This document shows, piece after piece, positions 45,101 through 53,385 of a stretch of 64,000 bases of DNA. Position numbers and translations under genes: made by a program. The notes beneath the pieces were generated by a model. The model was not told where the DNA came from and ran no database searches. It was given only the letters and a program-made list of their open reading frames with translations. Source of the DNA: Pycnococcus provasolii (taxonomy: Eukaryota; Chlorophyta; Pseudoscourfieldiophyceae; Pseudoscourfieldiales; Pycnococcaceae); NCBI GenBank assembly GCA_938743325.2, contig OW568883.1, positions 62,001 to 126,000 on the forward strand, given 5' to 3'. Each line of letters begins with the position of its first letter. Position 1 is the stretch's first letter.

Positions 45101-47928
45101 CATCAACACAGGAATGTGATCCAGGTGATGCGCCTTGCTACCTGGGCCGTGTGCAGGAGTGCCCTTTGCCAGAAGCGTGCCCTGGTGGCCCTGGCATTGC
45201 AACGTGCGGTGAAGCGTACGAAGGAAAGATGTGCACGTTATGCTCAGAGGGGCACTTCATCAGGATCGGCAGGTGTGACAAATGCGCAGATAAGGATCAG
45301 TGGGTTTTAACTACCTTCGTCACCTTGTTCGTGTTCAGCCTTTGGTTCGCGATCAACAAGTACACCGCAGGAACTCACGATCCCGCCGACATCGGACTGC
45401 AGTTCATGCAGATATCTGATATCATTGGATCGTTCTCGCTTGAACGAAGCTCGGCAATCGAAGGTTGGAAGGTAATTTCTGCCATCGTGAACTTCGATGT
45501 TGATATCGTCGTGATGTGGCAATGTCACCTACGGTGGAATGCGATCAGAGGTTTCCTGCTCATCATGATGCTCAGCTGGATTCGCCTTGTATTAGCTGTG
45601 ACGTGGCACTTGTTCGAGCGTTTATTTCTGAATCTCGTGATGAATGGTTACTTGAGATCGGCACCCTCTTGGTTCCAGATGTCCGAAGAGGACATACCAT
45701 CTCGAGTTGACGCGATTATTATGGAGTTCACCAACTTCTACATAATCACCTACAATGCGCTGTGTGCCAAGTGCTTTGCGGTGTTCGTGGGCAGGAAAGA
45801 CCTTGACGGCAAACAGTTTCTTGTCGCATATCCTGAGCTGACGATGTACGAGAGCACTGATCACCTCATTTTGCTTTTCATGGGCTCGGCCGGTTGTCTC
45901 GTGTACGTGATTGGCATTCCTGCTTATGTCCTATATATTCTGTATTATGGCAGAACGCGCGACGTGCTGGCCGACGATCAATTCCTCAGGCGGTATGGCT
46001 TCTTGTACAGGCGTTACGAACCTTACTGGTACTACTGGGAGATTGTGATTTTACTTCGTCGCTTTACCATGACTGCGGTGCTCGTGTTCTTCTCGCACAA
46101 CGGCCTGATTCAGGCGGCGCTCGGCATCCTCGTCATGGCACTGTTTCTGGCTGCGCAATTCTTCGCTCGCCCATTCCGCGACCAGAACGTCGACGTTCTC
46201 GACAGTACCGCATGCTGCGTGAACATTTTGTACATTATCGCGGGGATGGTGCGTGAGCACGGAAGTCCGTCCGGCGAAGGTTTGCTAATCGCCGACGTTT
46301 TTGACACGACGACATTGCTTTGTATCGCTGCCGTCGTGCTATATGCGTGGATGCTGCTTATGAACGATTTCGTCGATCAAGGATGTGAGAGAGCTAGCCG
46401 TATCCGGCTTGAGAGGCGGATTGTCAAGATGGTAGTCAACGAAAATCGCCCGGACATTGGCAAGTCGATGCTTGAAGCGAACGAATTTGCCGTGAAAATT
46501 CTAGCCTTTGCGCCGCTGCTGTTCCGCGTGATCGACGAAAATCATAACATGATTATCACCGCTAACGAATTCATTCAGAAGGCAAGCGCGTTCCGTCGCG
46601 GGAAAAGGAGCGCTTTCACAGAAGAGCAGGCAATAGCGCTCGTGGATGTGATGGACGAGGCGTCAAACCAAACCGTGAATATAAAGGAGTTTCTTGCTCA
46701 TGTCGTTCGCGAGCTGATTGCCCGTAATGCGGATATGGGCTCTGGAACTGGCGTGCGCCAGCGCATGGCGATTCTAGGCCTAGAGCAAGATGTCATCACA
46801 AAAATGGTCGAAGAGATGATCGACATGGCTGAGACTGGCGTTTTGGCCGAAGAGGTTAAGTTCGATAACCTCGATACGAAACTTCTAGGCGAGATTGTGC
46901 GTCTTGCCCAGAGAACAGATTCAGAAAGACAGTGCGCTCAGCTTGGCAGGATGGCAGCGAACATGGCAGCGTCTGACGTTGTTCCTGAGCTTCCTCAGAC
47001 TCTCGACGCGCACGGTATGCTCGCCTGGCTTCGCGAAGGTGTCAGCCGACAAGACATCATAAGACTTCTTCGTCTCGAGAGTTTCATGCAGGATCATATA
47101 AGCGACACCGCGACGATCTCCGACTTCCGTCACACAAGCAAGGCGGTGGTGTTCCGCAGGTTCGCGAAAGCCTTTCCTTGCGTGGTTGAATACATGAGCA
47201 ATGCTGAAAAGTGCTCGACAGGTGACGTACTCGCGCTTCGAAGATTTATGCAATTTGTGCTTGAGACTTACGAGAAGTATGGCAAGTTCAGGACGCCCGT
47301 TAGCGTAACTGTGTCACCCATGGACATCTCGGCGGTGGCGGAGTGGCTCCTCGAGCATGCCAACACGGATGCACGCGACGACTTTGGCCATGTGATATCT
47401 GCCCTCTCCAACGTGCGACAGAAGAAGGTTTCAAACTACAACATCGTTCTCCTGGGTCAGTGGCTGTACGACGGGTTAGCAAAACGGCTCAACCTGAAGA
47501 CGTTTGCCGTGCAGAAGGACGTAGAACAGACTCAGTGGGAGAGCTTCATTGCCAAGGTTGTTCCCAGCTGGGTGGCGAGAGACGGCTTGATTGAGGAGGA
47601 GCCTTTACCACTCGATGTGATTGTGGAGGATGAGAAAATTGACCGTGAGGATTTGACCGTGCAAGTCATGGTGGCCAAAATGTTGAGGCCTCAGGCGTAC
47701 CTCATGCCTCTGGCTAGGTCTCTTGGCCGAACGGCGTCGAGGCGTCTAAGCTCTGATTCCAATTATACTTCTTACGTTGATGCGGCGAAGACTCCAAGAG
47801 AGAGAACAATGCCCGGCAGCGTTCGTGGTGTATCAGCGTTCAAGTCTACCCCGTTTCGACACAATAACGCCAAAATTGAGCTGAAGAAGATTGCAAGCAC
47901 AAGTAATCCTGGCAATGGCAGCGTATGA
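42166..47928 (+). CDS. Giant receptor-like membrane protein: Cache-like repeats, Cys-rich module, multi-TM, EF-hands
   Basis: 1,920 aa from the ATG at 42166, chosen because a signal anchor follows at once (HVLLSACAYFVLTLFSLLMW). The extracellular part (~45-875) holds repeated units that start with paired cysteines and carry YVFVANVDGFFLAHGAN or FVLLVDGSFIGHGAK, then GVGYN: a Cache-like ligand-sensing pattern. A Cys-rich GCC2/GCC3-like module follows (~900-1040; CDQCDTSWTC, CTLCSEGHFIRIGRC). Seven or eight membrane spans lie between ~1044 and 1405, including YYWEIVILLRRF. The cytoplasmic part has EF-hand-like loops (DENHNMIITANEF ~1455; DEASNQTVNIKEF ~1494) and ~400 further residues. It is probably a plasma- or ciliary-membrane sensor; the ligand and whether it is a channel are unknown. 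Confidence 0.75.
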   Translation: MAFLKDSSRSRRHVLLSACAYFVLTLFSLLMWNTAQLARADFVFPGAPKGAANAACNVNFARSCAFQNAAFLAHITADRVALANTTEAAEAFAMEWSGLSAKKGESSFELDVGFNARLCGKDDADACSSSATEGGYDPMSLVENQASTRRNATSAAAAEAAQQAGELTSVDRWFSTYATRDEPLIKMAAHYKQEKSFDKWVKRRLELAMAAAKRRGQGRGIWTRLPYAACGEIPVTGKNVQSEVGVCNTGTNIYGQPVFKENYVAFAMIYVLYMPPADVPSSFRFPPTATATSAPTTTFATNGDGGMYALSGFLANSDDPIMPCDSSFSAPCALHNVRVLLGRIQLAMRACTSDDCMMTIMQDIMFKDTYAIGKGEVANYFYVFVANVDGFFLAHGANLGLPGRNPTGPWESAYPPILAGALKNGGYGAASNYSWPLAGCQSANAGDCPSILKVSQTFLVDEEYTGFGPFFVGVGYNHQRMPFPAFDTYNTLIKCKPEYALPCGYAISRGLVSHIISAMYIFPVEEVLRDINSLIGSNDEYFVNGTNFYPFVLLVDGSFIGHGAKKALTDPEFVNIVNVADSIGLSKEQLQGTILLRDFVKAATLGGSFALYNWTHATKGVSRKISYIEGVFDLPIPSMGFERATVLVGVGYNVDYYTPMTQSLVARVESGESQERIVASCSLLRNDECSRTRVISMVGYVQAEMIAVTASGHGGEDGLENSNRFYDRTVRAINQGNAERVLDPALFNKVGLTDEGVRVSMVSVDGMMVASGALAKDGNGTWGTRYGGDRLSSVYGEEMPHIDFAIFWQIMLQSANTNGGWVSDESAIRVTDGGSTALTDISARLVYVSGKVCGFNIAYTGHDCVFFISSVLDLLPVYSCPPEHVLFNDPDECYEVPEGFALVRDPTMTGPPVRPPLKIECPASTYSLVPGSGTEATYKGNCDQCDTSWTCLGGSNVQGEEASHVNGTWQVSPGFWASPSTQECDPGDAPCYLGRVQECPLPEACPGGPGIATCGEAYEGKMCTLCSEGHFIRIGRCDKCADKDQWVLTTFVTLFVFSLWFAINKYTAGTHDPADIGLQFMQISDIIGSFSLERSSAIEGWKVISAIVNFDVDIVVMWQCHLRWNAIRGFLLIMMLSWIRLVLAVTWHLFERLFLNLVMNGYLRSAPSWFQMSEEDIPSRVDAIIMEFTNFYIITYNALCAKCFAVFVGRKDLDGKQFLVAYPELTMYESTDHLILLFMGSAGCLVYVIGIPAYVLYILYYGRTRDVLADDQFLRRYGFLYRRYEPYWYYWEIVILLRRFTMTAVLVFFSHNGLIQAALGILVMALFLAAQFFARPFRDQNVDVLDSTACCVNILYIIAGMVREHGSPSGEGLLIADVFDTTTLLCIAAVVLYAWMLLMNDFVDQGCERASRIRLERRIVKMVVNENRPDIGKSMLEANEFAVKILAFAPLLFRVIDENHNMIITANEFIQKASAFRRGKRSAFTEEQAIALVDVMDEASNQTVNIKEFLAHVVRELIARNADMGSGTGVRQRMAILGLEQDVITKMVEEMIDMAETGVLAEEVKFDNLDTKLLGEIVRLAQRTDSERQCAQLGRMAANMAASDVVPELPQTLDAHGMLAWLREGVSRQDIIRLLRLESFMQDHISDTATISDFRHTSKAVVFRRFAKAFPCVVEYMSNAEKCSTGDVLALRRFMQFVLETYEKYGKFRTPVSVTVSPMDISAVAEWLLEHANTDARDDFGHVISALSNVRQKKVSNYNIVLLGQWLYDGLAKRLNLKTFAVQKDVEQTQWESFIAKVVPSWVARDGLIEEEPLPLDVIVEDEKIDREDLTVQVMVAKMLRPQAYLMPLARSLGRTASRRLSSDSNYTSYVDAAKTPRERTMPGSVRGVSAFKSTPFRHNNAKIELKKIASTSNPGNGSV

Positions 47929-48619
47929 TGTGCTTCGAAGAACTTGTGTGTGTGTGCGACGGCGACGGCGACGACGTGTGAATCGTACCATGAAGAAGAG
48001 TACTTGTATGATAAACTATGTAATACTTTTTATTTATTTATGATCAAAAATACATAAGCTGTTTGTGTACGGAATTCCCATTGACATTTGTCTACAACAG
48101 TACTGTATCATACGGAGCATAGACAACCTCTACAGTAAGAAGTACTACTACCCGGTAGGGTACTATAAAAAGGTTCACCTCTACGCGTGAGCCCCGCACG
48201 AAACAAATATAGTCGACTTTACTTCCCGTACAGTAACATTTACACGTACTGTACCCTACACGTTTGTGCAAAGAAACAAAAGAGAGTCGGAAAGAAAACA
48301 CGTGTCACGTGAAAACGTGGTTTTGCCCCATACGGTCCTCCGTCTCACGCCCAAAAAGAAAACGCCCCAAGATGCCCCAAGAGGCCAAGAGGGATACCCT
48401 AACCCTAACCCTAACCCTAACCTTAACCCTAACCCTAACCCTAACCCTAATCAGCAGGGCTGGGATCCCTTGAAGGTTTTGATGTTTTTTTTCTCGTTCG
48501 TCTCCCCCCGCCTCTCCCTGTGAGCCTGTTGTGCTTCTTCATTCCGCTTTCGGTGTGACAGACAAAAACAAAAAAAAACTTCCAGAAGCGCCTGAAAGAA
48601 ATTCTATTACGGTTTCGTC
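47929..48619. other. Spacer with telomere-like array
   Basis: 3' sequence of the receptor gene (TGTAA near 48019), AT-rich DNA, then a CCCTAA array and the promoter of the C10-family gene. No other gene seen. Confidence 0.5.
48397..48450. repeat. Telomere-like (CCCTAA)9 array
   Basis: Nine CCCTAA units, one with a C-to-T change (CCTTAA), about 170 bp upstream of the C10-family start. This is the cleanest telomere-like array in the window. Confidence 0.9.
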
Positions 48620-49042
48620 ATGGCGTCGGCGTTTCCCGCCGCCCCCGGAGGCCTCGCGCCCCCGCCCATGCCCACGTTGACGAAGGAGAACGCCTTAAGC
48701 GCACTCAAGGAGGTGAACGAGGTGTGCAACGCGAACGCGCAGAAGCTCGAAACCGCCAAGGCTATGAGCATGGGTGCTGATGGCAAGCCTGACGTGATGA
48801 AGGTTATGATGGTCGGCATGCCTATTGCTCTTGATCTGGCGAAGGACATCTTAGCGAAGTACGGCTTTCCTGCTGACCAGGGTGGTTTGCTTGCATTTTT
48901 CGCGGCTTGCAAGGCGCACGACACCGACGACGAGATCAAGGAGTTGGCAAAAAACATGCGCGACGCGTTCTTACCTCCCGAGGTGGCGGCGATGTTGACT
49001 ATGATGATGGGTGGCATGGGAGGTGCGCCGCCCATGCCATGA
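48620..49042 (+). CDS. Protein C10 family (C12orf57-like), 140 aa
   Basis: Small helical protein. Residues ~20-115 match the C10 family (human C12orf57/GRCC10, 126 aa): LTKENALSALKEVNEVCNAN, then a central MVGMPIALDLAKDILAKYGF corresponding to the VLPVATQIQQEVIKAYGF of the human protein, and the end of the domain ELAKNMRDAFLPPEVAA against LKALFLPP. The N and C termini are Pro/Met/Gly-rich and not conserved. The human protein is needed for brain development and its biochemical role is not settled, so none is assigned. Single exon with a CCCTAA array in its promoter. Confidence 0.8.
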   Translation: MASAFPAAPGGLAPPPMPTLTKENALSALKEVNEVCNANAQKLETAKAMSMGADGKPDVMKVMMVGMPIALDLAKDILAKYGFPADQGGLLAFFAACKAHDTDDEIKELAKNMRDAFLPPEVAAMLTMMMGGMGGAPPMP

Positions 49043-49483
49043 CATGACACAACACAACACAGCACAGCACACTTCTCTTCTTATTTTCTAGAATAGAATA
49101 CACAGTAGCACTTCTTTTCTAAACAAACAACTATCCTACATACCATCATAGACTAGTCTATCGTAGGCGTCGTCCGTCCGTCCTGAAGTCGTCAGGTTAA
49201 ACCCTTTCTTAGCCCAAGCACAGCCAAGAAGAGGTGGTTTGCCAAAGATCCCTAGAATAACTAACCCGAGAGGTAACCCTAACCCTAACCCAAACACCCC
49301 AAACCCTAACCCTGGCCAACCCGATCCTAAACGCCTGGGAACCCTATCCTCCCCCCTGGCCTGGGGTACAGGTGTGCCCCCCAGGTGACCTCACTCGCCC
49401 AGGCTGCCAGGCCCTCTTTTGCTTTTCGTTTTCGTCCCCAAGTTTCGCGTCAAAGGTCATTTTCCAAGAAGCACCATACCATC
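49043..49483. other. Spacer with telomere-like repeats before NF-YB
   Basis: 3' end of the C10-family gene, AT-rich DNA, then CCCTAA repeats and a C/G-rich leader. No gene seen. Confidence 0.5.
49273..49314. repeat. Telomere-like CCCTAA repeats in the NF-YB promoter
   Basis: Two short CCCTAA clusters separated by AACCCAAACACCCC, including an AAACCCTAA telo-box, about 170 bp upstream of the NF-YB start codon. Confidence 0.8.
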
Positions 49484-50300
49484 ATGGCGGACGCCGCTGC
49501 CCCTGACAAAGCTGCTGCCGACGACAAACCCAACGCTGTTCAAAAAGATGCAGCAGGTGAGGAGTTCATTGAGGAGGATGTCTCCGTGCGTGAACAGGAC
49601 CGGTTCCTACCTATCGCCAACATATCGCGAATCATGAAAAAAGTATGTACGGTTTTTGTTTCGGGCGAGAACGGCTGAAGTAGCCGGGTCCCACGAGTCT
49701 TGTTGGATTAAGTGAGGGCGAGAACGGCGCAGCTGGGCGAGTCTTGTTGGCTTACGGTTTTTTTTTTTTTTTTGGATTTGGCGTTTGATTGGCGTTTTGG
49801 CAGTTTGGCGTATGCTATATTTATTCCATTGCTCGTGGAGGAGTTCCTCCAGATTGAAAAAAATATGTACCTTTCTTGGTGATAGATAGATAGCACACGT
49901 TTGTTTGTTTTCTTTCCGAAAAATAAAAGACTTGAACTCACGAACGAACGAAAACCACCACCACCAACAACAACAACAAAACCACTCTTTCTTTTTCTTT
50001 TCTTTTTCTTTTTTAAAAAAATAAATAAAGGCACTTCCTTCGAACGCCAAAATTGCAAAGGATGCGAAAGAGACGGTGCAGGAGTGCGTTTCGGAGTTCA
50101 TCTCCTTCATCACCTCAGAAGCGTCAGACAAATGCCAGCGGGAAAAACGCAAAACAATCAACGGAGACGACCTGCTGTGGGCCATGGCGACGCTCGGATT
50201 TGAGGACTACGTCGAACCACTCAAGGTGTACCTATCAAAGTACCGTGAGGTGGAAGGCGAAAAGGCCAACCAAACGAAGGCTGGTGAAGGCGGCGTGTAA
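49484..50300 (+). CDS. NF-YB: NF-YB (HAP3/CBF-A) histone-fold transcription factor subunit, two exons
   Basis: CCAAT-box factor subunit, pairing with NF-YC through a histone fold and recruiting NF-YA. Exon 1 (49484-49642) encodes an acidic lead and [18 protein letters not shown]. Exon 2 (50031-50300) continues [20 protein letters not shown], then [40 protein letters not shown] and [10 protein letters not shown], the near-invariant NF-YB core. The 388-bp phase-0 intron has donor GTATGT and a long pyrimidine tract before acceptor AAAG. The product is 142 aa with a short tail. This intron is far longer than the others here and contains a 16-base T-run. The intron position, inside the first histone-fold helix region, is seen directly from the frame break. 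Confidence 0.96.
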
Positions 50301-50395
50301 AACTACTCCGGTTAGTGACGAGTAAATCATAAATAATAGTGACATAATAATACACTAGACAAATAAACAAAAAAAGCATACCACATACACGCTAT

Positions 50396-52357
50396 CTATG
50401 TCATCTGCCTAAACAGAACCTTCGCTGCAGCCGCAGCCGCAGCTGTCGCAGTCTCCACACGTGCCGCCGCAGTCTTAGCTGCACGTTGCATATTGTCGCC
50501 CACCTCGCGTGCCATCTCGCGAGCTGCCGTCGCAGCGGCAGCTGAAGACGATGACGACACACGAGCACGGTCCTGGTCGGGAGACAGCACGGCACGCTCC
50601 CAGTGTATCACGTCGGAAACACGTGACGGAGGAGGAGGGAGCGCCGCGCTCTCAAACTCAACCATCGCCCAGGCGTCCGTCGCATGTGTGCTCTTCCGAC
50701 GCTGCGTTGGCAAGGCTGGAAAGTCGTCGCCGGTGGCACCGCCACCTTGCGGTGAACCCGTCGCTATTCCATGAGAGCGAGAAGACGGAGAGGATGCGAA
50801 GGCTCCCTCTCCACGTGCGCCCGAAGGTCGACTTGCAGCAAGAACGCTCGCACCACGCGTCAGCGCCGAGTCGAGCGCAGCGTCGTCCTCCTCCATATCG
50901 TCGTCGCTGCTCCAATCCTCAACCGCGTACACTGTCCATGGACTTGCGGCAGTGACGCCGACGCCGACGCCGACACCCGCGGCACTCGGCGCTCCTGCAC
51001 CACCAAGGCGGCGAAGGTGCGCATCAGATCCGTTGAAATGCAAGCTCCGCATCACGCTCGCTGCCATCCCGCTTGCCGCCATGCCACCATCCTCGCCGCT
51101 AAAGCCGACGCCGCCGACACCTCCCATCGCATGCGTGAGAGCCGCAAGCGCGCCGAGCGGTCCACAGCCAGCGCGTGTCGCCTCCGCCATCGCGGCGGAC
51201 GTGAGCGCTGCTGCGCCTGGCGGACTCGACATCGAGCATGCGTGTGCTACGTGCACCACAGCCGCGGCAACACATCGGCGAAGTGCCACGGTACCAAGCC
51301 GACGGCCGACGCCGATGGTGGCAGCGTTGACGGTGCCCACGCCAGCACCAACACCACCTTGCTCCGTGCCGCCAGACTGCGCTGGCGGGCGGTAGAGTGG
51401 CCTTGCCAGGCCCTGCGACAGAGGCCTTGCGTCGAAGAAGGAAGCACGTTCCCAGCATGTGCTTCGCGACCCGTGAAATCTCAGCTCGCAGAGGAGCGGC
51501 GCATCCGCGTACTTGGCAAACAGCGACACGAACAATGCAGTGTATCCCAGAGCTGCGCTAGCACTCGCACAGGAGACGTGCGCCTCATCTCCCGATACGG
51601 CGTTTTCGTCGCCGGACGTGAGGGTATAGTGCAGTGCGTCTCCTCGCGTCGTCGCCTGCCACGCCCACCTTCCTTCTGGTATGCACACGCCGCATATGGA
51701 TGCGGCAAACGTTTGTCTGTTTTTGTGCTGCTGCTGCTGTTGCTGTTGATTTGGAGGAGGCGACGGAATCTTCTGCTGCGCCACCGCCGCCATGCGAAGC
51801 TGCATGACAGCGCGCAGGCCCTTGACGAGCCTGGCCCGTTCTTCTGAGACGCGCCGTCTCGCTTCGTGCATGCGTGCCATGAGTCTTGCGTCCGCCGCTC
51901 GCGCGCCCGCCCCTCTCGCGTTCGTCAGCGTGGGTATATTCGCCTTTCTTTCCTCGAGTCGCTTGGTTTCGTGCGACAGCTTTGCTCGTATGCACGCGAT
52001 GCGCGTGCGCAGTCGTTCCTCGAGCACTGCTGACGAAGCTGCATTCGCCTGCACCACTTCCTTCTTCTTGTTTGCGCGTTGTTTCTCCAAGGTCAAGGCC
52101 ACGGTCTGCTGCAGTTGTTCCCGCAGCACGTCTCGCGTTTCGAGCGCATCGCGTAGGCGCGCGACGACGTCGCGCAGGGAGCATGTGGCCGCTCCATCCC
52201 AGACGCAGTGCTTGCACAGCAGAGACACACCCGCAGAGCACGACGACGAAGGGGTGCCGGACGAGGAGCCTAACTCACCACCACCACCACCACCATTACC
52301 GCCACCACCACCACCACAAACACCACAACAAACACGGGCAGCAGACATCGAGGACAC
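50396..52357 (-). CDS. ATG14/UVRAG-family subunit of the class III PI3-kinase complex
   Basis: 653 aa. The N terminus has two CxxC pairs (C11/C14 and C48/C51) split by a Gly tract, as in ATG14. Residues ~58-200 are coiled coil (LRDVVARLRDALETRDVLREQ; later RMHEARRRVSEERARLVKGL). The ~270-340 block ALGYTALFVSLFAKYADAPL, then GSRSTCWERASF and ARPLYRP, matches the ATG14/UVRAG/Vps38 domain that contacts VPS34-VPS15 and Beclin. ATG14 drives autophagosome formation and UVRAG drives endosomal sorting; the CxxC pairs favour ATG14, but the two cannot be separated here. Beyond ~360 it is low-complexity Ala/Gly/Ser with a C-terminal Ala-rich amphipathic helix that may bind membrane. Confidence 0.65.
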   Translation of the reverse strand: MSSMSAARVCCGVCGGGGGGNGGGGGGELGSSSGTPSSSCSAGVSLLCKHCVWDGAATCSLRDVVARLRDALETRDVLREQLQQTVALTLEKQRANKKKEVVQANAASSAVLEERLRTRIACIRAKLSHETKRLEERKANIPTLTNARGAGARAADARLMARMHEARRRVSEERARLVKGLRAVMQLRMAAVAQQKIPSPPPNQQQQQQQHKNRQTFAASICGVCIPEGRWAWQATTRGDALHYTLTSGDENAVSGDEAHVSCASASAALGYTALFVSLFAKYADAPLLCELRFHGSRSTCWERASFFDARPLSQGLARPLYRPPAQSGGTEQGGVGAGVGTVNAATIGVGRRLGTVALRRCVAAAVVHVAHACSMSSPPGAAALTSAAMAEATRAGCGPLGALAALTHAMGGVGGVGFSGEDGGMAASGMAASVMRSLHFNGSDAHLRRLGGAGAPSAAGVGVGVGVTAASPWTVYAVEDWSSDDDMEEDDAALDSALTRGASVLAASRPSGARGEGAFASSPSSRSHGIATGSPQGGGATGDDFPALPTQRRKSTHATDAWAMVEFESAALPPPPSRVSDVIHWERAVLSPDQDRARVSSSSSAAAATAAREMAREVGDNMQRAAKTAAARVETATAAAAAAAKVLFRQMT

Positions 52358-53385
52358 TGATATTATATACTTTTCCGGCAGAAAGTCAAATGGAACGGGA
52401 GGGTGTGACGCGTCAGATTAATATTGCGGAAGTGCGATTCCCAGGGCCCATTCCGGGGGACTTTCCGGGGGGCATGTTCCGAAACAGGTTTTGCCCGTGG
52501 TGGATGGGGATACCTTATTGGATGGACTTATTGGTCCATCCTCAGACACCCCCTGCCCCGTGGGCCCCTTCTCGCTTCTGCGGTTCTGCCGCCGCGTCGC
52601 CATGTGCAACTGTGAGTGTTCACGAGTCCTGAAAGTGCTTGGTTATGGAATCGCCTCACGCGTCTTTCGCTACAAGACAACACGCCTATGCAAAACCACC
52701 GGCTGTTGACGGCGTCGCCGTGTGGTGCTGCTCGAACCACGCGGAGGCGGTCGTGGCGACGGGTGGCGGAGGGCCAGTAAGAAGATCAAAAAGAATCGGA
52801 GGAGGAGGAGATCTTGTGGTGCGGAGCTCTACATGAGGAGGGCGCGCGGCGCTAGCGGCGGGTTGAGCCTCGCGCGGCCGTCGCGCGCATGGCATGCCCT
52901 AGTAATGCTCACGATCGATGCCGTACGACCGACGGAGTAAGACGGAGTAAGAAGATCAAAAAGAATCGGAGGAGGAGGAGATCTTGTGGTGCGGAGCTCT
53001 ACATGAGGAGGGCGCGCGGCGCTAGCGGCGGGTTGAGCCTCGCGCGGCCGTCGCGCGCACGGCATGCCTTAGAACTAATGCCCACGATGCCGTACGACGA
53101 CCGACGGGCGACGGCGTCCGCGTCACGCGCGGTGTGCTTAACGCGAGCGACATCGCGTTAGCGCGCGATACATTCGAGACGCGCAAGAACGCGGATGGCA
53201 TGACTCACCTGTTCAACAAGGTCGCAACTTCGTCAACGTGGTGCGGCGAGAATGGCGAGGACGATCCAGTGCGGCAGTGCCATGGGCCGTGAGTGAGTGG
53301 CGCAAGCGGGATCCCCAACCAAAGAGAGGGGGCCCGGGGCCCGGGGCCCGGCATCGCCTTTTCCCATTTTCCGCATTTTCCGATC
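52358..53385. other. Gene-poor stretch with a 170-bp tandem duplication
   Basis: Holds the divergent promoters of the ATG14/UVRAG-like and helicase genes (a TATATA-like motif near 52361-52369). Short open frames inside the duplicated block are the same sequence twice and lack protein-like composition. Confidence 0.45.
52776..53110. repeat. 170-bp tandem direct duplication
   Basis: AGTAAGAAGATCAAAAAG starts at 52776 and again at 52946; about 125 bp after each start are essentially identical, and the tails (CCGTACGAC) diverge with small indels. The junction carries GACGGAGTAA twice. Confidence 0.85.

Noticed and set aside
48264-48523. Small frames through the CCCTAA array
   Set aside because: The repeat itself gives open NPNPNP and LTLTLT frames; no independent coding evidence.
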